Positions 20,622 through 32,470 are shown, counted from the stretch's first letter. The stretch: 64,000 nucleotides of DNA from Spiroplasma mirum ATCC 29335 (GCF_000565195.1 NZ_CP006720.1:744001-808000); one strand, 5' to 3'. A program made the numbers and translations. Notes: a model not told the origin generated them from the letters alone.

Positions 20622-23360
20622 TTAATTAAATTTAATTTGACTAACATCAATTGTACTTGTTGAATATTTATGAAAAAAGGAAGCACCTCCGCCAATAACA
20701 TACGATTTAACTTGTACGTAAATAAAATTACCGGCTTTTCAAAATTTAATGTAAATATCAGCTCCTACACAGCCAGTTTTGATAAGGGACAGTATAGAAT
20801 CCAGCAAACTTTTGATAATTTTGACTACCATCCTTGGGAATTACACGATCAACAGCTAAGGAACCAAAGGAAGTTAATGTTTGATCATAACTAAAACTAT
20901 CCGCGTGAATTTTACCAACCATTTTGGTAACACTAATAGTTCGATATTGAAGAATAAAGTCATCTCAATTATCAGCATATTTAGTTCAATCAATCATTGC
21001 AAAGAATGATGATTCATTGCTATACTGTGCGACAATACCCCATTCGTCTATTTTTACTTGATGCTGGTAGAATTCCACTGAGAACATTAACGATTAAAGA
21101 ATTTTTGGGAATCATTACCATTAATTTAATATTAGCACTGTTGAAATAATTAATTATATTAGTACCATCAATTTTAATATTAATTAAAATACCTTGCCCA
21201 GTAGTGAGTACCCTGTCAAGTGTCAAAACAATAATTCCCTTTACATGCACATCATTTTTTAAAACCGAATTAATGTTAGGATCCGTGCTGATCGCTTTGA
21301 CTAATTCATCTTGACTAGTACTTTTAATGGTAAAGGTTCCATCCTGCGAATAATTACCGCTAAAATAACTTATTAAATCAATTGTGGTTGCTTTAATTAA
21401 TAAAGTTAATGTTGTTTTCCCTTTATAATTAGCAGCATTATTTGCGTCAATAATAATATTAATTTTATGGAGTTGATTATCATTAATTAGTTTTGATTCT
21501 GTTGTTATTGAAACTCCTGGTAAGGTTATATTTTTTAATTGGGGATTTAAGGCAACCACATTTTTTAAAGCATCGAATAATTCTCTCGTGTTAACATCTG
21601 GTTCTATCACAACAGACAAACTTGTTAAATCTTGGTTTCAATTGGTAATATCTGTTTTGGGATAGACCATTAAAACTAAAATGTTGGCAGTTCCCATATA
21701 ATCTTGTGATCCGTTAGCGTTAACTGTAATTGCAATATCATGGGCTACTAAATCATCTTGGGGAAGTTTCAAAGTTGTGCTAACAATTACCCGCAGATCA
21801 TTAATGGCACTTAGAATGACCGGATTAGTTTGTTTAATTTGTTTTAACGCTTTAATTAGGGGTGATAAATTAACACTAGTACTAATAATGTTTCCATAAG
21901 TCGTATAGTTTTCCCTATCATTAGTAATATCAGTTTTACTTGTTTTGGCCATTAACTTAATTGTCGCAATCCCGGTATAATCTAAAGTTTGATAAGCATT
22001 TAAAGTAATATCAAGCTCGTGGGGAACACCATTATTTGGCAATTTAGAATAGGATACAATTAATAAGTTGCTTTCTTTTAAAACATTTAAAGTTGTTTGG
22101 TTAATTCCCTGTACTTTTTGCAATGCATTGCATAAACTTGTGGGGTTAGGATTTTGTTCGCTAACTGCGGGGTAAGAAGTTAAATCTTAACTTAAACTAC
22201 TAATGTTCATTTTCCCAGTTTGTGCTTGTAACGTAATTGTTAACTGACCACTATATGCCAAAGTATTTGTGGCATCAATTGTTACCTTTAATAAATGACT
22301 ATGTCCATCATCGGGTAACGGTGATTTAGTGGTTAAAATAATATTTGGATCCTGGGCCGAAGCAATTAAATGTTTATCCATACCTACTACCGAAGTTATT
22401 AAATAAGTCAGACTATTAAAACTAGTATCTCGAATCGTAACTGGTGATGATGTTGTATAATCATTTTTTAAATGAGAAATATCAAATTTATCGGAAATTA
22501 AATTTAGTTGACAATTAATTTGCCCTTTAAAATTATTAGTATTATTAGCATCCAAGGTAAAACTAATGCGGTGGGCAAACCCATTAGGAATTACTGTACC
22601 TTTAATATTAAGAATTTGAATTCATTTGTCAAGAAGCGCACTTGCTAAATTAGAATTTAAGTTTGGTAATAATTTAAGAGAATTTAATAAACTAGTAGTA
22701 TCAATATTAGCAATGTGCAGAGGATTATTATGGCTAAAATCACCACTTAACTGGAAAACGTCAAACTTAGTAGCTTTAATATTCATCGTGATTGTAGTAG
22801 TTCCCTTAAAAATTTCAGAATGATTGGCATTAATATTAATTTTCATTAAGTGATATCCCCCATCATATTGGAGCGGATCACTAGTTGTTAAAATTGTGGT
22901 ATTATCATTAATTGCACTTTGTGCAAATCAGCATTTAAATAATTTAAATGCTGATTTGCAGATAATAATTCTTTTAATAAGGTATTTTGAATGGTGACTG
23001 TTGATTTATAATAATCACCACCATCTTGGGAAATATTAATCTGGTGGTCAACTGGGGAACCAGAAGGTTTTAAACTAGTAAAAGTTTGCCAACCGCCAAT
23101 TGCTAAGCCTATTAGTAAAATAATTATTAACACAAAACTAATTTTAAATCATAAATTTGATTTTAAAAATAACACAAAAAAACTTTTCGACACTTAAAAA
23201 TAATTATTAGGGGGTTAAAATTAGTTTCATCCAGGTCTAGATTAATGTTAATTTTATAAACATTAAAATTATTTAGAATAATAATATTTTCTTGTCCAGT
23301 CTTTTTTAGATAACTTAAAATTTTTTTACAACAAATATTGCATATAATATCTTTTTTCAT
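20622..23360 (-). pseudogene. Large modular surface protein with about 100-residue repeats, broken
   Basis: AAGGAAACACCAACA precedes ATG 23360. A cytoplasmic N-terminus contains CNICCKK (a CxxC pair). It is followed, after a frameshift near 23165, by a membrane helix (FVLIIILLIGLAIGGW) and a long extracellular part. That part consists of seven or eight diverged repeats of about 100 residues, each with DANxxxxYxG, alternating beta-strand hydrophobics, KxxxxDI and ending near LPxDGxxH. The core from 22846 to 21020 is a single frame with one TAA near 22190. Other breaks are at 22913, 21050, 20780 and 20760. The C-terminal domain ends with YVIGGGASFFHKYSTSTIDV. Architecture suggests an adhesin or wall-substitute surface protein; no family was recognised. 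Confidence 0.7.
22922..22960. repeat. 39-bp near-perfect palindrome inside the repeat protein
   Basis: TGCAAATCAGCATTTAAAT is followed by A and then ATTTAAATGCTGATTTGCA, its reverse complement. Only the central base is unpaired. It lies in the first repeat module, next to a frameshift. Confidence 0.85.
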
Positions 23361-23392
23361 TGTTGGTGTTTCCTTCAAACTTGTTTTCCATA

Positions 23393-23431
23393 AAAAGTAC
23401 CTAACAAATTAATCTTTTGTTAGGTACTTTT
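23393..23431 (-). terminator. Terminator downstream of the Pr6Pr-like gene
   Basis: AAAAGTACCTAACAAA and TTTGTTAGGTACTTTT form a perfect 16-bp stem around a 7-nt loop. On the minus strand it is followed by TTTTTA. It separates the gene ending at 23532 from the broken surface protein gene. Confidence 0.85.
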
Positions 23432-23531
23432 CATACTATATTAACAAGTTCATTATAACGAAAAATTAATTAACAGTTAATTATTATAATTATTATTTTT
23501 TGAACATTTAAAATGTCAAATATCGTTACAA

Positions 23532-24716
23532 TTAATCATCGAATTTAATTTTTTCGAAATCAACTTTAGTTTTCTTTTTTGTTTGGTATAAATCTAAATC
23601 AGCTTGCGAATATTTTGGATTATTAAAACAAATAAACGCAATGGCAATATCAAAAATTGGACCCAGAATTCAAATTCAGTTAAAACAAATTAAAGCAACC
23701 GATAAGAATCCGACAATAATGCGCGCTCAATAGAAATTAGCAAAACTAAAGATACTAAACACAATAGTAATTGTACTAAAAACAATAATAATAATACTAA
23801 AGGCCAGCACAATGCTATTATTATAAGGATAGTTTAAAACTTTTGATCACACATCTCGTAAGGTATAATATAAGACTGAAAAAATAATATTAAAACAAGC
23901 AACCACAATGGCTAAAATTAAGGCAATTTTCCCCTTATAATCAAGTTTTTGATATTTTTTAATATCAATAATTATTTTAATTTCTTTAACTTTTTCAGGG
24001 TGATGTTCTTTAATTTGCTTTTTAAAATAAAATAAATTATTAACCCAAATAAAAAAGTATTGAAATGATGTACATAAAACTAAGACTAAGACACTTCCGG
24101 TGGCTAGCATTACCACCCCATTGGTTGCATAAAAATCTAAGAAGAAATATGGAAATAAAGTGTTTTCTGGTTTATGATCTAAATGACGAATATATCCCCG
24201 CACTAACACATAAATTAAATATAAAAAAGGATATAAACAAATTATTCAGTAGTTTCCTTTATGATGATTACTAAACTTATAAAAAGCATCCCCAGCGGTC
24301 ATACAGAAACTTAAAATCATCGCTACCGGAATAACAGTGTGTAAAATAAAGGTTGAAATTCATTCATAAGCTGACATCCCCCGTACAATATCACCCTGGG
24401 TAAATAAGCCTAACCAAAAAACTAACATTGTCATCGTAATGTATACGGTAACCATTAACCGAATAATAAAATCAGGTTTCGTATTTTTAAACTTTTTATG
24501 AAATAAATAAAACACAAAATACCCAAAAACCAAATAATTTGATTGGGTTGTAAAATAAGCATAATAATGGCTCAAGCGTTCTCCATAAGAATTTAAGTGG
24601 TCAGCACCAGCAGTGTTTAACACTAAAATAAAATCAAGAACTAAAAAAATAAAAATTAAGATAACTCCTATAATCCGATAGATTAGTAGCATTTTATCAG
24701 TAAATAATTTTTTCAT
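23532..24716 (-). CDS. Multi-pass membrane protein, Pr6Pr-like
   Basis: An intact 394-residue frame with nine or ten hydrophobic segments. The region from LSHYYAYFTTQSNYLVFGYF through RLMVTVYITMTMLVFWL, and later FPYFFLDFYATNGVVMLATG, resembles the FAR-17a/AIG1-like (Pr6Pr) membrane proteins common in spiroplasmas. The conserved pattern is a Thr-rich second helix plus histidine-containing loops. Eukaryotic AIG1/ADTRP members are Thr/His hydrolases of fatty-acid esters; whether the bacterial ones share this is unknown. The C-terminal tail is charged (KKKTKVDFEKIKFDD). Monocistronic, transcribed away from the gene at 25031. Confidence 0.6.
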
Positions 24717-25030
24717 TAAAAATTTCCTTTACATTATTAATTTTAACCATTGTAACTCATTTAATTGCTATTATTATAACATAGAAAATAACATCACCTT
24801 TAACATTCAATAAATTTATGATAAAAATTAGTAATTTATGTTAGTTTTAGGATACAATGTAGATAGATAATGATAAAGATAAGATTAGGCGCTCAATACT
24901 CAAATCAATGCTTATTCATAATATATAAATGAACAACGACTCTTTCTAGTATTTTTTATCAAAAGTTTTATCCATCTATTCATTATTGAAGTTTTGAATG
25001 TGAACCACCACCCAAAGGAGTAATAAAACC
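24717..25030. other. Divergent intergenic region
   Basis: About 314 bases between divergent genes. GATACAATG at 24851-24859 is a -10-like box on the plus strand. It would give a leader of about 165 nt before the gene at 25031. No obvious riboswitch, T-box or tRNA could be read in that leader. Confidence 0.4.
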
Positions 25031-25339
25031 ATGGAACAAAAAAATAATTCTTGAGTAACAATTACTGTTTTGCCCCATCATAAATATGTTTATGAAGATG
25101 ACCGCTTAATTTTATTTAGAATTCCCGAACCAAGTAACCAGTATTTAAGAGTTTTAATTGAGAAAAAAGATGTTTTTTTCTCACCAGTAAGTCATCATTA
25201 TGAAATTAAAATTAATAAACATTATAACTATTTAATTTGAAAATGAAATAATCTTTCCCAAAAAAATGACCGTTATGCGATATGAAAAGGTGAAGAATTA
25301 TTATATTTTTGTAAAGAACAATCGGAATCTAACTCTTAA
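25031..25339 (+). CDS. Small uncharacterised soluble protein
   Basis: An intact 102-residue frame with four TGA-encoded Trp codons, which supports real coding in this code. AAAGGAG sits 9 nt before ATG 25031. The protein is rich in aromatic and basic residues (LPHHKYVYEDDRLILFRIP, HHYEIKINKHYNYLIWKW) with a predicted all-beta character. There is no signal or membrane segment. It ends in an A/T stem-loop (CTTAAAAAAG with TTTTTTTTTAAG, 25334-25361) ahead of ispH, so it is probably monocistronic. Function unknown. Confidence 0.65.
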
Positions 25340-25477
25340 AAAAGATTTGTTTTTTTTTAAGACAATTTACAAAAAATTTACTTTTTAAATAATTTTCCCT
25401 TGAAAAATAACATAAAAAAGTTTAAATTATAATTTTTTATATTATGATTAATTTATATATTAAGTAGGTGAAAAACA

Positions 25478-26359
25478 GTGAATGTCATTAAAGTAACACC
25501 CCGGGGATATTGCTTTGGGGTTATTAAATCAATTAAAATGGCGAAGGATGCCATTAAGAATTATCCCGGACAGCAAATTTATATGCTTGGGTTTTTAGTT
25601 CATAATCATCATGTTGTTAATGAAATTACTAGCTTAGGAATTATTCCTATTAATGATTTTAAACAAGATCGCTTAGAAATTCTGCAAACTCTGCCAAATA
25701 ATTCCGTAGTGGTGCTAAGTGCTCATGGGAGCCATGAAAAAATTAAGGATGTCGCACTAGCCAAAAATATTACCCTGGTTGATACCGAATGTGAATGAGT
25801 AACGGCAACCAAAGATCTAATTAAAGAATACCTTGTTAAAGATTATGAAATAATTTTTATTGGAAAAGATTATCACCCAGAAACCAATGCAATAATGTCA
25901 ATTGACCCGCGAATTCATTTGGTAACCACCCTTGCCAATGTTGATAAGATAATTGATAAACTTGACCCGCGCAAACCAATCTTAGTTACTAATCAAACCA
26001 CCCTTGCCAATGTTGATATTGAAGAAATTGTTAACAAGTTAAAAAATATCTTTGGGAATCGTATTCTTTTTAAAAATGATTTATGTAATGCTACCTTAGA
26101 GCGCCAAAATGCTGTCTTAAACTTGAATCCCTATGAAGTTCAATTATTATTGGTCGTTGGGGATGAACGGAGTAATAATACTAATAAATTAGTGGAAATG
26201 GGTGAAAATATTAATATTAAGTCTTATCGCATTAATGACAAAAATGATATTAACCCAGCATGGTTAACTAGTGTTACCACCGTAGCCGTCACCGCAGGTG
26301 CTTCGACTCCTAGCTTACTGCAATTAGAAGTTATTAAATATTTAGAAAATTTACCATAA
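25478..26359 (+). CDS. ispH: 4-hydroxy-3-methylbut-2-enyl diphosphate reductase
   Basis: Iron-sulfur enzyme producing IPP and DMAPP in the last step of the MEP pathway. 293 residues, the usual length. The three cluster cysteines are visible: Cys12 in PRGYCFGV, Cys105 in VDTECEW and Cys203 in NDLCNAT. The substrate-binding His42 (LVHNHHVV), TNQTTL and the AGASTPS motif near the end are also present. The start is GTG 25478, 7 nt after AGTAGGTG; no ATG gives the conserved GYCFG region. dxr at 42 kb supplies an earlier step of the same pathway. The gene is convergent with the nif3-like gene and shares its terminator. Confidence 0.95.
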
Positions 26360-26393
26360 AAAAACATTATTAATAATAGTTAATAATGTTTTT
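26360..26393. terminator. Shared bidirectional terminator, ispH / nif3-like
   Basis: AAAAACATTATTAA and TTAATAATGTTTTT form a perfect 14-bp stem with a TAATAG loop. It lies immediately after the ispH stop and overlaps the end of the convergent nif3-like gene. Confidence 0.85.
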
Positions 26394-27137
26394 AATATGA
26401 AATGGAATAATATCAATTGTTTTTGGTAATATTCCCTTTAAATATTGACTAAAATGGTTAGTATAATAATCTTCCATATAATGATTAAAACAAGCAACAG
26501 GAATTTGTTGTTCATCAAATTTTAGCCATTCATTTCATTTAACTTCACCAGTAATAAACAAGTCAATCTTATCAGTTAAACCATGGATAATACTACCACC
26601 AGCACCGGTACAAATTGCAATTGTACTAATTTTTGTGGTTAAATCATTAATAATATGTTGAACAACCGGAATTTGAAAAATATTTTTTAGCTTGGTAATA
26701 ATGTCTTGGTAACTTAATGGCACTGGTAGTCTTCCTTGTTTAGCAACATTATCATGGGTTAGGTTAGTAATATTCTGACACCCAAGATTTTGGAGAATTA
26801 AACTATTCATCCCGGTTGATAATTGACTATCATAGTTAGTATGCGTTGCATAAACTACAATTTGGTGCTGATCTAACAACTGAAAAATTGTTTTTTTAAT
26901 AACATCTTGTTTTTCTTGTTTTAATTTATTAAAAACAAAAGGATGGTGGGTAATTATTAAGTTTACATTTTCCGCAATTGCTTTTTTAATAACGGTGGTT
27001 GTTAAATCTAAGGCTACTAAGATTTTATTAATTTGGGTTGTTGGTTTGCCATACTGATAACCAGTGGGATCTCATTTACAAGCTAGTTTCTTTAAAAAAT
27101 CCTTTTCAATTAGCTTAAAAATTTCTTTGGCTTGCAT
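26370..27137 (-). CDS. Nif3-like dinuclear metal centre protein
   Basis: 255 residues, with ILVALDLTTTVIKKA, the metal-binding LIITHHPFVF, YATHTNYD and, near the end, LFITGEVKWNEWLKF with VACFNHYMED. These are the conserved His, Asp and Glu positions of the Nif3/YqfO family. It belongs to the same operon as trmK, its ATG overlapping the trmK stop region, as in many Firmicutes where trmK-yqfO-like pairs follow rpoD. Exact biochemical role is not established in the family; GTP cyclohydrolase-like or hydrolase activity has been proposed. Confidence 0.85.
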
Positions 27138-27138
27138 C

Positions 27139-27801
27139 TTAAATCACCTTATTAATTAATTTAATTTTTTGTGTTAATTCTTTGGCTTTCGCTGATTTGT
27201 CAGGAACTTTTTCTAATAAACTTTGAAAATGGACCACTTTTAATAATCACTTTTCTTTAAAAATCGCACTTTTTTCTTTGCGCAAAATTGGTCCAAACAT
27301 GATATCTTTTTGGTTTTTAACTTTTTTTCCGGCTGATTTATTAATAACAAGAATTTCATAAATAAGATCATTTTCTTTCATAATTAATTCTTGCTCTAAA
27401 AAGTAACGCTGTGTTTTTACCCACTGGCGAATTAAATTGGCATCATCATTTGGACAAAGAATATAGCGATTAATATTATCAGCATCTTGTTCTAAAATTA
27501 TTAAAATTGTGTTACTTCCTAATCCCGAAATAATACAACTATCAATGGCAATCCCCTTAATCCCTGTTAGCCCATCTGCTAACACGGGAGTAATTACTTC
27601 ACCAATTTTATATTTAGCAATATTTTTTTTTGCTTGTTCAAGAGGTTGTTCAGCAATATCACAAGCATATGCTTTGGTAATTAAATTACCTCTTGCTAAA
27701 TAAATTGGAATTAACGCATGGTCAGTTCCAATATCACAAATAACATCATTATGATTAACTTGTTTAGCAATTAGCAATAAGCGTTCTGATAAAATTTCCA
27801 T
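27139..27801 (-). CDS. trmK: tRNA (adenine22-N1)-methyltransferase
   Basis: SAM-dependent methyltransferase that modifies A22 of tRNAs. 220 residues. The SAM-binding motif VICDIGTDHALIPIYLA lies near residue 20, ACDIAEQPLEQAKKN supplies motif II, and GLGSNTILIIL with ILCPNDDANLIRQW matches the TrmK catalytic region. The C-terminal 60 residues are a lysine-rich coiled coil, also typical. ATG 27801 lies 4 nt after the rpoD stop; the gene continues the glyQS-dnaG-rpoD transcript. Confidence 0.88.
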
Positions 27802-27805
27802 TGCG

Positions 27806-29164
27806 TTAACCCTTAAAGAAATCTTTCAAAACTTTTGCTTTTGAATTTGACTGATTAGGTTTAAACTTACGAATTGTTTTGGCTTCAATCTGACGAATCC
27901 GTTCACGGGTAACTTTAAACTCTTTTCCAACCTCTTCTAATGTTTTTGGCGAATCATATTTTGATAAGTGTTTATCAATAATTTTATTTTTACGACTTTG
28001 AACTTTTTCAATCGGAGTGTCATAGTGAATATCTAAACTTTTAACAGTTTGGACAAGTTCTGGGAATGATTCATCCTCACTTTCTTTTGCTAAGCGTAGG
28101 ACAGTTCGTAATTTTGTTGGTAAAATTCCAAAGCGCATACGAATCACCTTTTCTTCCCGCGCGGATAAAATTTCATGAAAAACTTCATCAATAACTTCGC
28201 GTAATGATTCTTTCTCAGCATATTCATCAGGCGTAAAAATATCTTTATTATCAACAAAGTCACCAAAATGAGTATCGTCTTCATCCCCAATTGGTTTTTC
28301 TAATGATACTGGTTTAATTGATAATCGTTTAATTTCCCGAACTTTTTCCCCTGTCATTCCTTGCCTCATACGGTCAGCAATTTCATCAAAAGTAGGTTCC
28401 CGTCCTAATTCTTGGGTTAATTGCCGTTCAATTCTTGTTAACTTGTTAATTGTTTCAACCATATGAACAGGAATTCTAATTGTTCGCCCCTGGTCGGCAA
28501 TGGCTCTAGTAATGGCTTGACGAATTCATCACGTTGCATAAGTTGAGAATTTAAATCCTCTCGTATAATCAAACTTATCAACTGCTTTCATTAATCCAAT
28601 ATTACCTTCTTCAATTAAATCCGAAAAATCTAAACCACGGTTTAAATGTTTCCGCGCCACTGATACCACAAGTTTTAAGTTAGAAGTAATTAATTTTTCG
28701 CGACCATATTTTTTTTCTTCAGGATCACTAGATTCTAACATTTTAGCATATTTAATTTCTTCATCCCGAGTTAAAATTTTACTTGTTCCTAACACATTAA
28801 AATAAGCTTTAATAATATCTTGAATTTTTGTTTCGTTAGAAATTCCCCCGACCTTATATTTAATGCGATCTTCCCGTGGCTTTTTTGCGGTTTTTTCATC
28901 GCTAATTGCAGCTGAGTTATCTTCTAAATCTTCAGTTAAATCTTCGGTGTCTAAATTTACATCACTAAATTCAACACCATTAGCCAATAATTCTTCAAAA
29001 TATTCATCAACATCATTATCTTCTAATTCAAAATGTTCATTAATTAACTCTAATACTTTTTCTTGTTCAATTTCATTGTTATTTTCTTCAAGAAATTTAT
29101 TAATATATTCCTTAAATTCTTCAAATGATTTCATGTTTTTAACTTCTTTTTTTGATAACATCAT
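27806..29164 (-). CDS. rpoD: RNA polymerase primary sigma factor
   Basis: 452 residues. Region 1 is short and acidic, then region 2 ([59 protein letters not shown]), region 3 ([10 protein letters not shown]) and region 4 ([16 protein letters not shown] helix-turn-helix). TGA encodes the first Trp of the WWIRQ core, which splits the gene under the standard code. Between RMRFGI and KTLEEVG there are about 59 residues where E. coli RpoD has about 8, an insertion inside region 4. Linked to dnaG as in most bacteria. It should recognise the TATAAT boxes seen upstream of several genes here. Confidence 0.97.
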
Positions 29165-29170
29165 AATTTT

Positions 29171-31024
29171 TTACCCCTTCTTAAATTTTAATCTTAAATT
29201 CATTTTGTCAATTTCAGTTGATATTACTTGTTGTTCTATAATATCAGTTGTTTTTTTTAATTTAGCCCTTAGCATTGCAATCTCTTTTTCCGTTGCAAAA
29301 TCATTTATTAAAATGGCATAGTCTTCTAATGCTTTTGTATTATATTCAGTTTTAAATGTTGAACTATTGAGGATCATTGTTAATTGATTAATTAACTTTT
29401 CCTCATTAATTTCATTACACAACATATTAATATTAACACTTTCTTGGCCCAAATGTCTATGGTAATAGTCAATAATATAATTAGCAATTAACCGATTATC
29501 ATTATCATTTAAAATGCTAATTTTTTTTTCATAAAAATCAGCAGCCTTCCGTGAATTTAATAATTGTAAAATCATTTGTTGTTCAGCTAATAAATACCGT
29601 TTTAATGTTTTAATTTTATAAGCCAACGCATTTTGAGTTGTTGTTTTTAGAACTGCTGATGTTTTCTTAATTTTTTGGGGATGTGTTAAATCTACTTGGT
29701 TTTGTTTAGGAACCTTTACTGGTTGGGAACTTATAAGATTATTAATTTCACTAATTAAAGTTTCTTTACCAATGTTAGTCACTTGGACTAAATTATTAAT
29801 ATATAATTCTTGCTCAATAGCATTATCGGTTGCTTTAATTAAGGGCCCCACAATATTAATAAATTCTTGAAGTTCATTACCATCGGTTAAATTAAAACGC
29901 GAATGGTAATAATTAATTGCAAAACTAACAGGATGGGTCGCTTTTGAAAGCATAGCACTAATTACATCTGCCTGGCCACTATTGACTAATTCATCGGGAT
30001 CCTGGTTCGTTTCATTATTAACAATTTTAACCTTAAAATTATTAGCTAATAATTTACCAGCGGCTTTTAAGCTCGCCTTCACCCCGGGAGTATCACCATC
30101 TAAAAAGATTAAACATTCATTGGTAATTTTCTTTAAGGCTTGCAGGTGATATGAACTTAAATTAGTTCCCATTAAAGCAACAGTATTTTTAATATCTATC
30201 TTGGTTAAACTAATAACATCCATATAACCTTCTAATAAAATCATGTGCCCTAACTTCCGGGCTTCTAGTTTTGCATTTTGAATGTTATACATTAATCGTT
30301 CTTTTTTAAAAACTTTTGTTTCGGGCGTATTCAAATATTTTACTTGGTGGTCAGTATCTGTTAAAACCCGTCCCGAAAAACCAATAAGATTACTTTCATC
30401 ATCTAAAATCGGAAACATTACCCGGTTATTAAAATAATCATAAACTTTCTCATTTTTGATCGAAACTAACCCGGCGGTTTCCATCTCATTAATATGATAA
30501 CCTTTTTGTAACAAGAATTGGTACAAACTATCAGGGGCGTTATCCGCATAACCAATCATAAATTCTTCAATTTGCTGATGGTCAATATGACGACTTGTTA
30601 AGTATTCCCGTGCGCTCTGACCTTTTTTAGTATTCAGATTATTAATAAAATAAGTTTTAACAACTTCATTCAAAGCAAAAATTTTTTTGTCAAGGTCATC
30701 ATAGCGTGATTTAACTTGATAGTTATCAAGCTCTGTTAAAGAAATTCCAGCACTTGCTGCTAATTCTTTTAAAACCTCAACAAAAGGAATATTTTTATAT
30801 TCTTGTAAAAAAGTAAAGATATTGCCCCCTGATGAACAAGCAAAGCAACGATAAATTTGCTTTTCGGGCGAAATGCTCATCGAAGGATGCGAGTCTTGGT
30901 GAAAAGGACATACTGCTCAGTAATTTCGTCCCCGTTTTTCTAGTTTTAAATATTGGGAAATAATTGTCACAATATCAACTTTTGAGCGAATTAAATCAAT
31001 TTTTTCGTTACTGACTAACGCCAT
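29171..31024 (-). CDS. dnaG: DNA primase
   Basis: Synthesises RNA primers at the replication fork. 617 residues. The CHC2-type zinc finger is present (CPFHQDSHPS, then IYRCFACSSGG), followed by the catalytic core and the TOPRIM motifs EGYMDVISL and IFLDGDTPGVKA. The C-terminal 200 or so residues are the poorly conserved helicase-binding domain. ATG 31024 is preceded by AAGGAGGGATGGCTT. It sits 16 nt after the glyQS stop and 6 nt before rpoD, giving the glyQS-dnaG-rpoD macromolecular-synthesis operon. Confidence 0.96.
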
Positions 31025-31040
31025 AAGCCATCCCTCCTTA

Positions 31041-32417
31041 TTAAAATGATTTATTTAATAACTTATCTAAATATGCTGATAATTTACTAATTTCAATTCT
31101 TGTTTGTTCTGTTGTATCACGATCACGGACTGTAACTTTCTGATCTTCTATGCTATCAAAGTCAAAAGTAACACAATATGGGGTTCCAATTGCATCCTGG
31201 CGACGATAACGTTTCCCGATATTTCCGGTTTCATCGTAAATACAATGATATTTTTGTAATAATTCTTCATATAATTGGTAAGCATAGTCATTTAATTGCT
31301 TACTTAACGGAATAACAGCAATTTGATATGGGGCCAAGTGCGGATTTAATTTTAACACCACACGGGTGTCATTATCATTAATAGTTTCCACACAATAAGC
31401 ATCATATAATAATGCTAACATTAAACGGCCAACTCCAACTGATGGTTCAATTACATAAGGAAATACCTTGGTATTAGTTTCTTGGTTTAAATATGATAAA
31501 TCTTGTTTTGAAAATTCACTATGACGTTTTAAATCAAAATCTGTTCGGTTGGCAATTCCTCATAATTCCCCTTGACCAAAAGGAAATTTATATTCAACAT
31601 CAACTGTTCGTTTTGCATAGTGGGCTAATTCTTTGGAATCATGTTCACGTAAAACATAGTTTTGCTGTTGCAAACCAATTTTTTGCAAAAATAATTTAAC
31701 TTGGTTTAGTCAATATTCAAACCAGTCGGTTTCATCCTGGGGGTCAAAGAAAAATTCTAATTCCATTTGTTCAAATTCACGAGTACGGAAAATAAAATTT
31801 CCGGGGGTAATTTCATTACGAAATGACTTCCCAATTTGACCAATCCCAAATGGTAATTTCTTACGTAAAGAACGTTGAATATTTTTAAAGTTAACAAAAA
31901 TCCCCTGCGCGGTTTCGGGACGTAAATAAACAATTGATTTTTCATCTTGTAAAACCCCCTGGTTGGTTTTAAACATTAATTCAAACTGACGAATTGGCGT
32001 AAAATCATGGGCATGACAAATGGGACATAAAATGTATTTTTCTTCAATAAAAGCAGATAATTCCTCATTACTTCATCCCCCAGGATTCACCTCAGGGTAA
32101 ACTTCTTCAATTAATTTGTCAGTGCGCATGCGTGCTTTACATTTTTTACAATCTAATAATGTATCAGAAAAATGCCCTAAATGCCCAGATGCTTTTCAGA
32201 CATTATTATTCATTAAAATTGCACTATCTAAGCCAACATTAAATTTTGATTTTGTAATAAAAAAATCTCACCATAGACTTTTTAAATTCCGTTCAACTTC
32301 AACTCCTAATGGCCCAAAATCTCAGGTGTTTGCTAAACCACCATAAATTTCACTGCCTTGAAAAACAAATCCTTGGGTTTTTAAATGATTAACAACTTCT
32401 TCTAAAGAATATTTCAT
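31041..32417 (-). CDS. glyQS: Glycyl-tRNA synthetase, homodimeric type
   Basis: Class II synthetase charging tRNA-Gly; 458 residues, as for the eukaryote-like single-chain enzyme. Motifs: [18 protein letters not shown] near the N-terminus, zinc-type cysteine pairs ([18 protein letters not shown]), motif 2 [36 protein letters not shown] and an anticodon-binding domain ([29 protein letters not shown]). First gene of the operon; a TATAAT lies about 50 nt upstream. Confidence 0.96.
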
Positions 32418-32464
32418 TAATTTTTCTTTTCCTCTCTGTTATATAAAGTATTACTCTAAAAATT

Positions 32465-32470
32465 ATTATA
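32465..32470 (-). promoter_or_regulatory. -10 box upstream of glyQS-dnaG-rpoD
   Basis: TATAAT on the minus strand in the AT-rich gap between recO and glyQS. No convincing -35 box is visible at 16-18 nt. Confidence 0.4.

Noticed and set aside
22626-22823. Plus-strand frame opposite the repeat protein
   Set aside because: Shadow of the repeat-bearing frame, whose repeats show the minus strand is the coding one.
24780-25030. Possible tRNA, T-box or riboswitch in the leader
   Set aside because: No cloverleaf, T-box sequence or conserved aptamer core could be read.
28863-29321. Plus-strand open frame opposite rpoD/dnaG, Ser/Asn-rich
   Set aside because: Antisense artefact of acidic, Glu/Asp-rich coding sequence; no start signals or homology.
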